NCBI RefSeq assembly: GCF_000588875.1
Contig: NZ_JEMV01000001.1
Location: 103,310 to 167,309 of the forward strand
DNA length: 64,000 nt
Reading direction: 5' to 3'
DNA from: Sphingobium sp. Ant17
Lineage (GTDB): Bacteria; Pseudomonadota; Alphaproteobacteria; Sphingomonadales; Sphingomonadaceae
Made by a program: the position numbers and the translations under genes. The notes beneath the pieces are model-generated. The model did no database searches. It was given only the letters and a program-made list of their open reading frames with translations, and was not told where the DNA came from. Below are positions 10,509 through 19,474 of this stretch, in pieces. Each line of letters starts with the position of its first letter. Positions within the stretch are counted from its first letter, which is position 1.

Positions 10509-10805
10509 ATGAACCCTGACGACTATATCAGCATGGCGCAGGTGCGCGCGGGCGTCGATACGCTGGACCGCCAGCTCGTCACCCTGCTCGCCCAGCGCTT
10601 CGCGCATATGCGCGCCGCCGCCCGCATCAAGCCCGACCGCAGCGCCGTGCGCGATGAGGCCCGCAAGGCGCAGGTCATCGCCAATGCCTGCGCCGAGGCC
10701 GAACGGCTGGGCGCGCCCGCCGACATCGTGGCTGAATTATGGGAACAGCTTGTCGAAGCGTCGATCGCCTATGAGATGGCAGAGTTCGACCGGACGCGCG
10801 ACTAA
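10509..10805 (+). CDS. AroQ-class chorismate mutase-like protein
   Basis: A 98-residue, all-helical protein: RAGVDTLDRQLVTLLAQRFAHMRAAARIK in helix 1 and a C-terminal helix WEQLVEASIAYEMAEFDRTR. This is the AroQ/PchB chorismate mutase fold, which converts chorismate to prephenate, or in PchB isochorismate to salicylate and pyruvate. The start ATG 10509 gives MNPDDYISMAQ; the open frame upstream has no RBS and is not mutase-like. The neighbouring convergent aminotransferase, with which it overlaps by four bases, would suit aromatic amino-acid metabolism, but that link is inference. Confidence 0.85.
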   Translation: MNPDDYISMAQVRAGVDTLDRQLVTLLAQRFAHMRAAARIKPDRSAVRDEARKAQVIANACAEAERLGAPADIVAELWEQLVEASIAYEMAEFDRTRD

Positions 10806-11938
10806 GCCCCGCCCTGCCCCGCGAACCAGGGGATCATCCGCGCAATCGCATCCTCGACCCGGTCGGTCGACACGGCAAAGCTGAAGCGGATGAAGCGGTG
10901 CCCGTCGACCGGATCGAAATCGATCCCAGGCGCGGTCGCGACCCCCGTCTCGCGGAGCAGCCGCTGGCAAAAGCCCAGACTGTCCTGCGTCAGATGCCCG
11001 ACATCGGCATAGATATAGAAAGCGCCATCGGGCGGCGCGATGCTGGCCAATCCCAGCGCAGGCAGCGCATCGAGCAGCAATTGCCGGTTGCGGCGATAGG
11101 TTTCGACATGCGCCTCCAACTCTTGGGCGCAATCGAATGCCGACAGCCCCGCCTGCTGCGCCAGCACCGGCGGCGTCAGGAACAAATTGCCCATCCGCGC
11201 CCGCGCCGCGTCGATCAGGGCGGGCGGGACCACGATCCACCCCAGCCGCCACCCTGCCATGCTGAAATATTTGGAAAAACTGTTCACGATCACGGCGTCG
11301 GACGCATATTCCAGCATCGAATGCGCCGGCTCGCCAAAGCTCAGCCCATGATAAATCTCGTCCGACACGATGCGGATGCCGCGATCGGCACAGACCTGCG
11401 CGATCCGCGCGAGTTCGTCGGCGGGAATGATGGTGCCGGTGGGATTGGCCGGACTGGCCAGGATCAGTCCCTCAGGCGCGGGATAGATCGCCGCCAGCGC
11501 CTTGGCGCTGATCTGATAGCGTTCGGCCGGACCGCATCCGACCTCCACCGGCTCCAGATAGAGCGCCTTCAACGTATTGCGATAGGCGACATAACCCGGC
11601 CGCGCCGTCGCCACCCGCGCGCCGGGCGCAAACAGGCTGGTCAGCGCCAGCACCAGCCCCGGCGACGCGCCACAGGTCAGCAGCACCTGCTCAGCCTCGA
11701 CTGCCACGCCATGCCGGTCAGCATATAGCTGCGCGATACGGTCCTTGAGCGCTGGGCTTTCCCAATAGCCCATCGGATCGGTGTCGAGCACATGATGGGC
11801 CTTCGCAATGGCGGCGGCGGGCGCGCCGGTCGATGGCTGGCCAAATTCCATATGCAGGATGGAGCGGCCCTGCGCTTCGAGGGCATGGGCTTCGCGGCTG
11901 ATGGCGATGGCGTGGAACGGGTCGATGCTGGCAATCAT
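10802..11938 (-). CDS. class I/II pyridoxal-phosphate aminotransferase
   Basis: A fold-type I PLP aminotransferase of 378 residues. The PLP lysine is in NSFSKYFSMAGWRLGW, with the typical SPANPTGTIIP (Asn contacting PLP), VSDEIYHGLSF (Asp-x-x-Tyr) and a C-terminal Arg in HRFIRFSFA. The family transfers amino groups between amino acids and 2-oxo acids; aspartate or aromatic specificity cannot be set from sequence alone. It overlaps the convergent chorismate mutase gene by four bases. Confidence 0.9.
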   Translation of the reverse strand: MIASIDPFHAIAISREAHALEAQGRSILHMEFGQPSTGAPAAAIAKAHHVLDTDPMGYWESPALKDRIAQLYADRHGVAVEAEQVLLTCGASPGLVLALTSLFAPGARVATARPGYVAYRNTLKALYLEPVEVGCGPAERYQISAKALAAIYPAPEGLILASPANPTGTIIPADELARIAQVCADRGIRIVSDEIYHGLSFGEPAHSMLEYASDAVIVNSFSKYFSMAGWRLGWIVVPPALIDAARARMGNLFLTPPVLAQQAGLSAFDCAQELEAHVETYRRNRQLLLDALPALGLASIAPPDGAFYIYADVGHLTQDSLGFCQRLLRETGVATAPGIDFDPVDGHRFIRFSFAVSTDRVEDAIARMIPWFAGQGGA

Positions 11939-12004
11939 GCGCGCCTGACTAGGGTGCTGCCTGCCTCACCGCAACCATGCCGCTGGCCCGGCGTTCAGAG
12001 ATTC

Positions 12005-12268
12005 ATGTCCGACACGATACTCACCGCTTTGCAATATTATGGTGCGGGTGCCGCCACGCTGGCGGCGCTGGTCGTATCCTTGAACCTTGGCCGGCGGATC
12101 ACCGGCTGGGCGTTCATCCTGTTCGTCACCAGTTCGATCGCGCTGATCGCCTGGGGTTTTCTGGCGGAGGATAGCGAAGGGATTGGCTGGCAGAATGTCG
12201 CCCTGCTCGTCATCAACGCCGTCGGCGTGTGGCGCTATCTTATCTCAAAGCATGAGCCGGGCGATTGA
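12005..12268 (+). CDS. small inner-membrane protein
   Basis: 87 residues with three likely membrane segments: around ALQYYGAGAATLAALVVSLNL, ITGWAFILFVTSSIALIAWGFL and WQNVALLVINAVGVWRYL. ATG 12005 begins MSDTILTALQ. The three-helix layout and a final basic tail resemble small PnuC-like or hypothetical membrane proteins of sphingomonads, but I do not recognise a function. Its last 24 bases overlap the end of the convergent FAD oxidoreductase gene. Confidence 0.65.
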   Translation: MSDTILTALQYYGAGAATLAALVVSLNLGRRITGWAFILFVTSSIALIAWGFLAEDSEGIGWQNVALLVINAVGVWRYLISKHEPGD

Positions 12269-13372
12269 AGATCGAAACCGGGCCGGATCATAGGTGACAG
12301 CATCGATCGCCGCGAGATGGTCTGGTGGTGCAACGCCCCGGATCAGGCTGGCCGCCAGCAGCGCCGCAGCAGGCGCGGTCTGAATGCCGAAACCGCCCTG
12401 CCCGGCGAACCAGAAAAAGCCCGGCACTTCCGCATCGAAGCCATAGACCGGTGCGCGATCCGGTGCGAAGCTGCGCAGCCCGGCCCAGCGATGCTCGATC
12501 CCCGCCACCGGCCAGTCCACAACCGCTTCGAACCGCGCCACCGCCTGCGCCACCGCGATTTCCTCCGGCGCGGCATCGCAGGGCGGCGAGGGCACTTCGT
12601 CATGCGGGGTCAGCCACACCCGGTCGCGCCCCTCCGGCTTGAAATAAAAGCCGCCACCCAGGTCCATCACCAACGGCAGGTCGGGTGAAGGCAGGGACGG
12701 CACCCGCAATTGCACCACCGTCCGCCGCAGCGGCCTGATCCCGACCGGCGCGACGCCACAGGCCCGCGCGACATCATCCGCCCAGGCACCCGCCGCATTG
12801 ACGATCAATCCGCAGGATAGCGGGCCGTCCGGCGTTTCGATCCGCCAGCCATGCCCCTCGCGCCGTGCGCTCGTCAGCCGCGCGCCCAGTTGCATCGTCC
12901 CGCCACGCCGACGCAACTGCCGCAACCAGGCCTGATGCAGCCCCGCGACATCGATATCGCGGCAGCTCGCCTCCATCACGCCCAGCGTCCAGTCGGGCCG
13001 CAATCCGGGCACATAGTCGGCCGGATCGACCGGCTGCAGATCCACCTTGCCCGCAAAATCCGCGATCAACGCGTCGCGCGCATCCACGTCCGCAGCCCGC
13101 CCGACATGCAATGTCCCGCGCGGCGACAGGAAGCTACCGTCATGAAAGTCCGGGTCAGGCGCGGCCAGCATCGGCCCCGACGCCGTGGTCAGCGGCTGGA
13201 CCGCCGGGCCGCCATAGGTTTCTTCCCAGAAAGCCACCGATCGCCCCGTCGCATGATAGCCCGCCTGCTGTTCCATCTCCAGAACCAGCACGCGGCCATG
13301 CGCCGCCAGTTCCGCGCCCAGGCTGGCACCCGCCATACCGCCGCCGACAATGACGATGTCGGGCAGGCTCAA
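12245..13372 (-). CDS. FAD-dependent amino-acid oxidoreductase (DAO family)
   Basis: 375 residues of the D-amino-acid oxidase/dehydrogenase family. The N-terminal dinucleotide motif is IVIVGGGMAGASLGAEL, followed by GYHATGRSVAFWEETYGG, which resembles catabolic D-arginine dehydrogenase. The C-terminal FAD region ends WFAGQGGFGIQTAPAAALLAA. Likely role: oxidative deamination of an amino acid, perhaps a D-basic one; substrate is uncertain. The start overlaps the end of the upstream alpha/beta hydrolase gene by four bases, so the two are translationally coupled. Confidence 0.87.
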   Translation of the reverse strand: MSLPDIVIVGGGMAGASLGAELAAHGRVLVLEMEQQAGYHATGRSVAFWEETYGGPAVQPLTTASGPMLAAPDPDFHDGSFLSPRGTLHVGRAADVDARDALIADFAGKVDLQPVDPADYVPGLRPDWTLGVMEASCRDIDVAGLHQAWLRQLRRRGGTMQLGARLTSARREGHGWRIETPDGPLSCGLIVNAAGAWADDVARACGVAPVGIRPLRRTVVQLRVPSLPSPDLPLVMDLGGGFYFKPEGRDRVWLTPHDEVPSPPCDAAPEEIAVAQAVARFEAVVDWPVAGIEHRWAGLRSFAPDRAPVYGFDAEVPGFFWFAGQGGFGIQTAPAAALLAASLIRGVAPPDHLAAIDAVTYDPARFRSSIARLML

Positions 13373-14366
13373 CGCGCCGCCTCGTCGAGAAACGCATCGA
13401 TCCGCGCCAGCGCGTCCAGACGCACGGCATCCAGCTCGCGCAAAATCTCATGCGCGGCTTCGCGTCCATAGACGTGCAGGCGCGCGCCTGGAATCCGGGT
13501 GGCCGCCGCGCGAATGGCGGGCGTGGACACCAATTGGTCGGCGCACGTCGCCAACATGAGCAACGGCACCGTGATCCGCGCCAGCCTGTCCTCCTCGCTC
13601 AGCGTCCGCGTCGATTCGAGCGCCTGTGCGACCCAGTTCCAACTTGGCGGCCCCAAGGCAATCTCGCGACTATGGTCGCGCCACCATAATTCGTCGGCAT
13701 AGCGTTCGGGATCATGCGTCAGTCGCTTCTGACGCATGCGCCGTTGCCGCTCCGACTCCTCCTTCTGCGTCCAGGCCCGCAGCCGTCCCTTGCCGCGCCG
13801 GATCATTCCCTGTGCGATGATCACCGCCAGCCAGCGCGGCAGCGGCGCGCTGTGCAGGCCCAGCATCGGCGCGATCGCGACAGCCGCATCGGGCGGCGTC
13901 ATTCCCTCGGCCAGCGCCCGCAGCAACATATGCCCGCCCATACTATGCGCAACCATCACGCGCGGCCCGCTGGCCCGCGCGCGCCAATCGTCGGCCAAGG
14001 CGCGCAGGTCGCGATATAGTCGCCAAAATCATCGATATGGCCACAAAGCGGATCGTCCGTCAGCCGACCCGATCCGCCCTGCCCGCGCCAATCGAAGCTG
14101 GTGACGGCCCAACCGCGCGCCGCCCAATGGGCGATCACCTCCAGATATTTCTCGATCATGTCGCCGCGCCCGCCCATCACGAGCATATGCCCGCGCGCGC
14201 CGCTGCCCAGTTGATAACGGCGAATCGCCCAGCCGTCGGGCGCGGTCCAATAGTCCAGCCGCCCGCCCATCGGCCAGGCGCGCCGGTCAAGTACCAGGGT
14301 GTCGAAGGCGGGGGCAGAAGAAAGGGGCGAATCCATGAACCGCATGGTTACGGTTTGGTAAGCCAT
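13369..14366 (-). pseudogene. alpha/beta hydrolase (lysophospholipase-like), frameshifted
   Basis: Two overlapping frames (13956-14366 and 13369-13998) form one serine hydrolase of about 332 residues. The first holds the strand-turn FDWRGQGGSGRL and the second the nucleophile elbow VAHSMGGHMLL, a lid region, and the C-terminal acid and His (ATCADQLVS, YGREAAHEIL). They join at 14010/14011: one extra base in the coding strand (GCGAC to GCGGAC) gives GDYIADLRALADDW. The start could be 14366, 14345 or 14336; no strong RBS decides. It is coupled to the downstream FAD oxidoreductase. Confidence 0.82.
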
Positions 14367-14387
14367 CGGGTCTAGGGAATAGTGCCA

Positions 14388-14852
14388 ATGTTAGGGGAAT
14401 ATTTCCGGCTGGCGCTGATCGTCGCCTTGAGCGCGCTGTTGATTGCGGCGGCGATCACCGACTTGCGCGCGCGGATCATCTCCAACCGGCTGAATATCGC
14501 CATTGCCGCGCTGGCGCCGCTTTGGTGGATCGCCTGCGGCCTGGACCTATGGCCTGGCGTCGCGGTTCAACTGCTGGTCTGCGGCGTGGTCTTCCTTCTC
14601 TTTGCCGCCCTGTTCTCTATGGGCATGATGGGCGGCGGCGACGTCAAGCTGCTCGCCGCGCTGGCGCTTTGGTTCCCGTGGCAGGCGGTCATTTCGCTGC
14701 TGGTGCTGATGGCGTTGCTGGGCGGCCTGGTGACGCTCGTGACGGTAATCCACCATCGCATGACCCGGCGGCTGGGCCAGCCCGAGATACCCTATGGCGT
14801 AGCGATCTCACTGGCCGCTCTGTGGCTGCTACCGTGGCCAACAATATATTAA
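14388..14852 (+). CDS. cpaA: prepilin peptidase CpaA/TadV
   Basis: An inner-membrane aspartyl protease (about 154 residues) that trims Flp-type prepilins and pseudopilins. Five to six hydrophobic segments are visible. The catalytic aspartates are in AAITDLRARIISN and GMMGGGDVKLLAALALW (the GxGD motif). ATG 14388 is chosen with AGGG upstream; a GTG at 14382 is possible. It opens the Tad operon, 63 bases before cpaB. Confidence 0.9.
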   Translation: MLGEYFRLALIVALSALLIAAAITDLRARIISNRLNIAIAALAPLWWIACGLDLWPGVAVQLLVCGVVFLLFAALFSMGMMGGGDVKLLAALALWFPWQAVISLLVLMALLGGLVTLVTVIHHRMTRRLGQPEIPYGVAISLAALWLLPWPTIY

Positions 14853-14915
14853 CCAATTTGCATGATGAGTGGGCACTGGGGCCAGTGTAGCCGCTTAAGG
14901 GAGGCGAATTTCGTC

Positions 14916-15929
14916 ATGGATGCCAAGAAGATCGTGCTGCTGGTGGGGGCGCTTATCATAGCAGTCACCACGGCCTTGCTTGCACGCAACATGTTGAGTT
15001 CGTCCAGCACGCCACAGGCCACCGCCTCGGCGATGCCGACCGAAGCGGATCAACCCCATGTGCTGGTCGCCACCAAGGCGTTGCCGGTCGGCACCATCCT
15101 CGACGCGGAAAGCTTCCGCTTCCAGCCCTGGCCCAAAGATTTGATCGAGCAGGCCTATTATCTCAAGGGGCAGGCCGACCCCGTGAAGCTGGCGGGCAGC
15201 GTCGTGCGCACCGCCATCTCCGCCGGTCAGCCCTTGACCCAGGGCGGCCTTGTCAAGCCGGGCGACCGTGGTTTCCTGGCCGCCGCGCTTGGCGCTGGGA
15301 TGCGCGCCGTCACCGTGCCCGTGTCGGCGCAAAGCTCGGTCGCAGGCTTCGTCTTCCCTGGCGATCGCATCGACCTCGTCCTGACCCAGAGCGTCACGGG
15401 CGGCGGCGATGGCGAACCGCTCCGCGTATCGGAAACCATCCTGCGCAACATCCGCGTGCTCGCCACCGACCAGCGCATGGATGCGATGGGCGAAGACGGC
15501 AAGCCCGTGGTCCAGACCTATTCGAACGTCACCATCGAAGTGACGCCAAAGATCGCGGAAAAGATCGCCGTGGCGCAGACGGTCGGCTCGCTGTCGCTAT
15601 CGCTGCGCTCGCTCGCTGACAGTTCCTCGGACCTCGATGCCGCGATCGCCGGCACGGATGTCGAGCTACCCGATGGCACCAGCCCGAGCGCTGAAAAGGC
15701 GCTGCTGGCCAAGCTGGCCTCGCGTCCGGTCGATCGGGGTGCCACCTATTCCACAGGTGCCGACGTCTCGCGCTACCAGCGCAGCTCCGTTCCCGCCAAG
15801 GCCGAAGCGCCGATATCGCCAATGGCGGCTGCGAACGGCGCGCCGATGGGCACTGTCCCGTTCAAAGGCCCGGTCGTCCGCGTGGCCCGCGGCACCAATG
15901 TGACCGAAGTTCCGGTCGGGGGGAAGTAA
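14916..15929 (+). CDS. cpaB: Flp pilus assembly protein CpaB (RcpC)
   Basis: 337 residues: an N-terminal membrane anchor (MDAKKIVLLVGALIIAVTTALL), a SAF-like domain (HVLVATKALPVGTILDAESF, FRFQPWPKDLIEQ) and an RcpC/CpaB domain (GMRAVTVPVSAQSSVAGFVFPGDRIDLVLTQ). CpaB is a periplasmic partner of the secretin in Tad pilus assembly. ATG 14916 follows AAGGGAGG. cpaC starts two bases after its stop. Confidence 0.93.
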   Translation: MDAKKIVLLVGALIIAVTTALLARNMLSSSSTPQATASAMPTEADQPHVLVATKALPVGTILDAESFRFQPWPKDLIEQAYYLKGQADPVKLAGSVVRTAISAGQPLTQGGLVKPGDRGFLAAALGAGMRAVTVPVSAQSSVAGFVFPGDRIDLVLTQSVTGGGDGEPLRVSETILRNIRVLATDQRMDAMGEDGKPVVQTYSNVTIEVTPKIAEKIAVAQTVGSLSLSLRSLADSSSDLDAAIAGTDVELPDGTSPSAEKALLAKLASRPVDRGATYSTGADVSRYQRSSVPAKAEAPISPMAAANGAPMGTVPFKGPVVRVARGTNVTEVPVGGK

Positions 15930-15930
15930 G

Positions 15931-17457
15931 ATGAAGACCATGCACAGCTTCGCACGGCGCATCGCGGTCAAGCCGCTGGCCGCCCCGGCCATCGCCATCG
16001 GCCTTGCCATCGCGGCAACCGCCGTCCCCGGCACGGCCGTCAACGCGGCGCCTTCCAGCAAACAGGATAATGCCATCCTGATGTCGGTCGGCGGCAGCCG
16101 GGTCGTCAATCTGGGTGCCAAAATGTCCGACGTCGTGATCGGCGACCCCGGCGTGGTCGATGTCCATATCCGCTCGCAGAACCAGCTTTATCTGATCGCC
16201 AAGAAGCCGGGCGAAACCACAGTTTTTGCAACCGCGACCAACGGCAAGGTGCTGTTTTCCGGCACGGTGCGCGTCGGCAACAACCTCACCAGTATCGACG
16301 ACATGCTTCGCCTCGCGATGCCGGGCGCGATCATCGCGGTCAACAAGATGAACGGCATGGTCCTTTTGACCGGCACGATCCAGGCACCCGAGGATGCCGC
16401 CGAAGCCGAACGGCTGACGCAGGCCTTCGTCGGCAAGGATGTGACCGTGGTCAGCCGCCTGCGCATGGCGACGCCGTTGCAGGTCATGCTTCAGGTCAGG
16501 ATTTCCGAAGTTTCCAAGGATGTCGGCCACAAGATCGGGACAAACTTTGCCACCGTCGATAGCAGTGTAGGGCCAGGCAACAGCGTCAGCGGCATGAGTG
16601 GTGGGGGCACCCGCGCTTTTGCTGAATATAACCGCGATGAAGGTTTCTGGAACTTCAATTACCCAACGGACGGTGGATACAGCCTCGGCGGCGTCGCTCG
16701 CATCCTGGGTATGGATATTGCCGGTGCGCTGGACCTTGCTGAATCGAGCGGCCTCGCCAGCACGCTGGCGCAGCCCAACCTGACCGCGCTGTCGGGTGAA
16801 ACCGCCAGTTTCCTGGCCGGCGGCGAATATCCCTATACGATCAATAATGGCCAGCAGGGCAACAGCATCGAATTCAAACAATATGGGGTGCAACTGGCGT
16901 TCACTCCGACCGTGCTGGCCGACGGCCGTATTTCGTTGCGGGTTCGCCCGACCGTATCGACGCTCGACTTCACGCTGAACGCCGATGTCCCCGCGCTCAA
17001 GAGCCGCACTGCGGAGACAACGGTGGAACTCGGGTCGGGCCAGGCTTTCATGATCGCTGGCCTGCTCAACAATGAAACCAGCAACGGCATCAACAAGGTG
17101 CCCGGCATCGGCAACATCCCGATCCTGGGCAGCCTGTTCAAGTCGCGCCAGTTCCAGCGGAGCGAGACCGAACTGGTCATCGTCGTCACCCCCTATCTGG
17201 TGAAGCCGATGAACGCATCGGACGTGCGCCTGCCGACCGATGGCTTCCGCAACGCCGATGTCGGCCAGGGTCTGCTGCTGCAACAGAGCCATGACAGCAT
17301 CAGCGGCGCCCGCGCGCCCATGCCGACCCGCGCACCCGGTGGCAACATTCCGACCCCCGGCCCGCAGGCCATGGCAACGCCGGCCCCGGTCGTGGCCAAT
17401 GCCGATAGCCGCAAGGCCGGGAAATCCGGCGTAGCCGCTCCCGGTTTCAGCTTCTGA
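15931..17457 (+). CDS. cpaC: Tad pilus secretin CpaC (RcpA)
   Basis: The outer-membrane secretin channel, 508 residues. It has a signal peptide (cleavage near VNAAP), an N-terminal pilus-and-BON-type domain (SVGGSRVVNLGAKMSDVVIGDPGVVDV), and a C-terminal secretin domain with TALSGETASFLAGGEYPY, SRTAETTVELGSGQAFMIAGLL and the family motif VPGIGNIPILGSLFKS. A Pro/Ala-rich tail (THAP-like, about 50 residues) follows. It sits in cpaBCD order with very short gaps. Confidence 0.95.
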   Translation: MKTMHSFARRIAVKPLAAPAIAIGLAIAATAVPGTAVNAAPSSKQDNAILMSVGGSRVVNLGAKMSDVVIGDPGVVDVHIRSQNQLYLIAKKPGETTVFATATNGKVLFSGTVRVGNNLTSIDDMLRLAMPGAIIAVNKMNGMVLLTGTIQAPEDAAEAERLTQAFVGKDVTVVSRLRMATPLQVMLQVRISEVSKDVGHKIGTNFATVDSSVGPGNSVSGMSGGGTRAFAEYNRDEGFWNFNYPTDGGYSLGGVARILGMDIAGALDLAESSGLASTLAQPNLTALSGETASFLAGGEYPYTINNGQQGNSIEFKQYGVQLAFTPTVLADGRISLRVRPTVSTLDFTLNADVPALKSRTAETTVELGSGQAFMIAGLLNNETSNGINKVPGIGNIPILGSLFKSRQFQRSETELVIVVTPYLVKPMNASDVRLPTDGFRNADVGQGLLLQQSHDSISGARAPMPTRAPGGNIPTPGPQAMATPAPVVANADSRKAGKSGVAAPGFSF

Positions 17458-17473
17458 CGGAAGGACCAAAGAC

Positions 17474-18133
17474 ATGACTTCCCCTCTCCCGCCCCGTCTG
17501 TCGCTCAAGACCCTTGGCGCGCTGGCTCTGCTTGCGCTCCCGCTCACCGCCTGTGTGACCGACAGCCAGAACCGCAGCGTGGATTCGGTGCATCAGCCGG
17601 TCGTCAGCTATGCGGCCTATACCTATGACGTGCAGGCTGGCGTGGGCGACACGCTGACGCCAGCCGAATCGCGGCGTCTGGACGACTGGTTCACCTCCAT
17701 CGCCCTCAGCTATGGCGACCAGGTCGCAATCGTGTCGGACGGCTATTATGGCCCCGCACTGCACGACGGCATCGCCGATATCGCCGCGCGCCGTGGACTG
17801 CTGGTCGGTAGCGACAGTTCGGCCGCCGCAGGCGTCGCGCCGCAGGGCATGATCCGCCTCGTCGTGCGTCGCGCGACGGCCAGCGTACCGGGCTGTCCCG
17901 ACTGGTCGGCCAAGCAGGAAAGCGAAATGAACCTGGGCGCGTCCAGCAATTACGGCTGCGGCGTGAACAGCAATCTCGCCGCGATGGTCGCCAATCCCGA
18001 AGATCTGGTCCGGGGCCAGGGCACCGACAGCAATTTGCGCACCGCGACGTCCAACCGGGCCATCACGACCTACCGCGAAAAGCCGCCAACCGGCGCGGGT
18101 GAACTCAAGCAAATGACGCCGGGAGGCGAATAA
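17474..18133 (+). CDS. cpaD: Tad pilus assembly lipoprotein CpaD
   Basis: 219 residues with a lipoprotein signal (LPLTACVTD). CpaD is thought to help target or stabilise the secretin. Family features include LTPAESRRLDDWFTSI, the Cys-containing CPDWSAKQESEMNLGASSNYGCGVNSNLAAMVANPEDLVRG region, and the C-terminal KPPTGAG. AAGGACCAAAGAC precedes the start. cpaE follows after one base. Confidence 0.92.
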   Translation: MTSPLPPRLSLKTLGALALLALPLTACVTDSQNRSVDSVHQPVVSYAAYTYDVQAGVGDTLTPAESRRLDDWFTSIALSYGDQVAIVSDGYYGPALHDGIADIAARRGLLVGSDSSAAAGVAPQGMIRLVVRRATASVPGCPDWSAKQESEMNLGASSNYGCGVNSNLAAMVANPEDLVRGQGTDSNLRTATSNRAITTYREKPPTGAGELKQMTPGGE

Positions 18134-18134
18134 G

Positions 18135-19424
18135 ATGAACGCACCCTGGAAACCCGGCGCGGCCGGTCCGCGTGATCCGTTTCACGCTTTCGTCTGCGAC
18201 GATCACAGTTTCGACATGATCCGCGCGGTCGCCAATGAAATGGGCTGGGCGCCTGAAAAGGTCAGCAAGGGCGGGATGCGCAATGCGGTCCAAAGCCTGT
18301 CGATCACCGCCTCGCCGCAAATCCTGTTCGTCGATATGTCCGAAAGCGGCGATCCGCTCAACGACATCAACAGCCTTGCCGAAGTATGCGAACCCGGCAC
18401 CGTCGTGATCGCGTCGGGCCAGGTCAACGATGTACGCTTGTATCGGGATCTCGTCGCCAGCGGCATTCAGGATTATCTCTTGAAGCCCTTTGGCGCGGAT
18501 CAGTTACGCGATGCGCTGGCCAATGCGCAGGCGGTCTTCATGGCCCCGCGCGACGCTGCGCCTGAACGGCCGCATATGGCGGTTGCCGTCATCGGCACGC
18601 GCGGCGGCGTCGGCGCATCCAGCCTCGCCACCTCGCTGGCCTGGCTGCTGTCGGACAAGAAGAAGCACACGACCGCGCTGCTCGACCTGGACGTGCATTT
18701 CGGCACCGATGCGCTGGCGCTGGATCTGGAACCAGGCCGCGGCCTGACCGACGCGATCGAAAATCCCAGCCGTATCGACGGGCTGTTCATCGAACGTGCC
18801 ATGGTCCGTGCGAGCGACACGCTGGCGATCCTGTCGGCCGAAGCGCCGATCAGCCAGCCGATGCTGACAGACGGCGGCGCTTTCTACCAGTTGCTGGAGG
18901 AGTTCCGATCGGTCTTCGAATGCAGCGTGGTCGATCTGCCGCGCGCCATGTTGATCCAGCATCCGCATCTGATCAGCGACGTGCAGGTCACGATGCTCGT
19001 CACGGAGCTGACGTTGGCATCGGCACGCGACACGATCCGCATTCTCTCCTGGCTCAAGACCAATGCACCCAACAGCCGCGTCGTCGTCGTCGCCAACCGC
19101 GTCCATCCCGGCTCCCCGGAAATCAGCCGCAAGGATTTCGAACAGTCGATCGAACGCAAGGTCGATGTCCTCATTCCCTTTGACCTGCGGGTCGCGTCCC
19201 AGGCGGCAAAGCTCGGCAAGACGCTGGCCGAAACCGCCAAGGGCAGCAAGGTGGGTGCGGCCTGCAACAGCCTGCTCGAAGAGATAGTGGGCGCAGCGCA
19301 GGCAGACTATGCCCCATCCGGTGGCAAAGCGGCCGCGAAAAAGAGCGACTCCCTGCTCGGCAAGATCGACTTCAGAGCCCTGATGTCACGACGCAAGGAC
19401 AAGGCGAGCGCGCTGGAAGATTGA
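18135..19424 (+). CDS. cpaE: Tad pilus localisation ATPase-like protein CpaE (TadZ)
   Basis: 429 residues: an N-terminal receiver-like domain (about 15-130; ILFVDMSESGDPLND, YLLKPFGADQLRDAL) and a MinD/ParA-type P-loop domain starting VAVIGTRGGVGASSLATSLAWLL. The Walker A here ends GASS where MinD has GKTT, the usual TadZ deviation. CpaE marks the polar assembly site. In most Tad loci cpaF comes next; here the gap to tadB is only 50 bases and contains a small GC-rich hairpin. Confidence 0.93.
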   Translation: MNAPWKPGAAGPRDPFHAFVCDDHSFDMIRAVANEMGWAPEKVSKGGMRNAVQSLSITASPQILFVDMSESGDPLNDINSLAEVCEPGTVVIASGQVNDVRLYRDLVASGIQDYLLKPFGADQLRDALANAQAVFMAPRDAAPERPHMAVAVIGTRGGVGASSLATSLAWLLSDKKKHTTALLDLDVHFGTDALALDLEPGRGLTDAIENPSRIDGLFIERAMVRASDTLAILSAEAPISQPMLTDGGAFYQLLEEFRSVFECSVVDLPRAMLIQHPHLISDVQVTMLVTELTLASARDTIRILSWLKTNAPNSRVVVVANRVHPGSPEISRKDFEQSIERKVDVLIPFDLRVASQAAKLGKTLAETAKGSKVGAACNSLLEEIVGAAQADYAPSGGKAAAKKSDSLLGKIDFRALMSRRKDKASALED

Positions 19425-19474
19425 CGACGCACGCCGCCCGGTGGCGGCGTCGGCCCACGAAGGACAGGTAGGTA

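Noticed and set aside
13956-14366. Two separate alpha/beta hydrolase genes
   Set aside because: The halves carry complementary parts of one fold and meet at a one-base frameshift.
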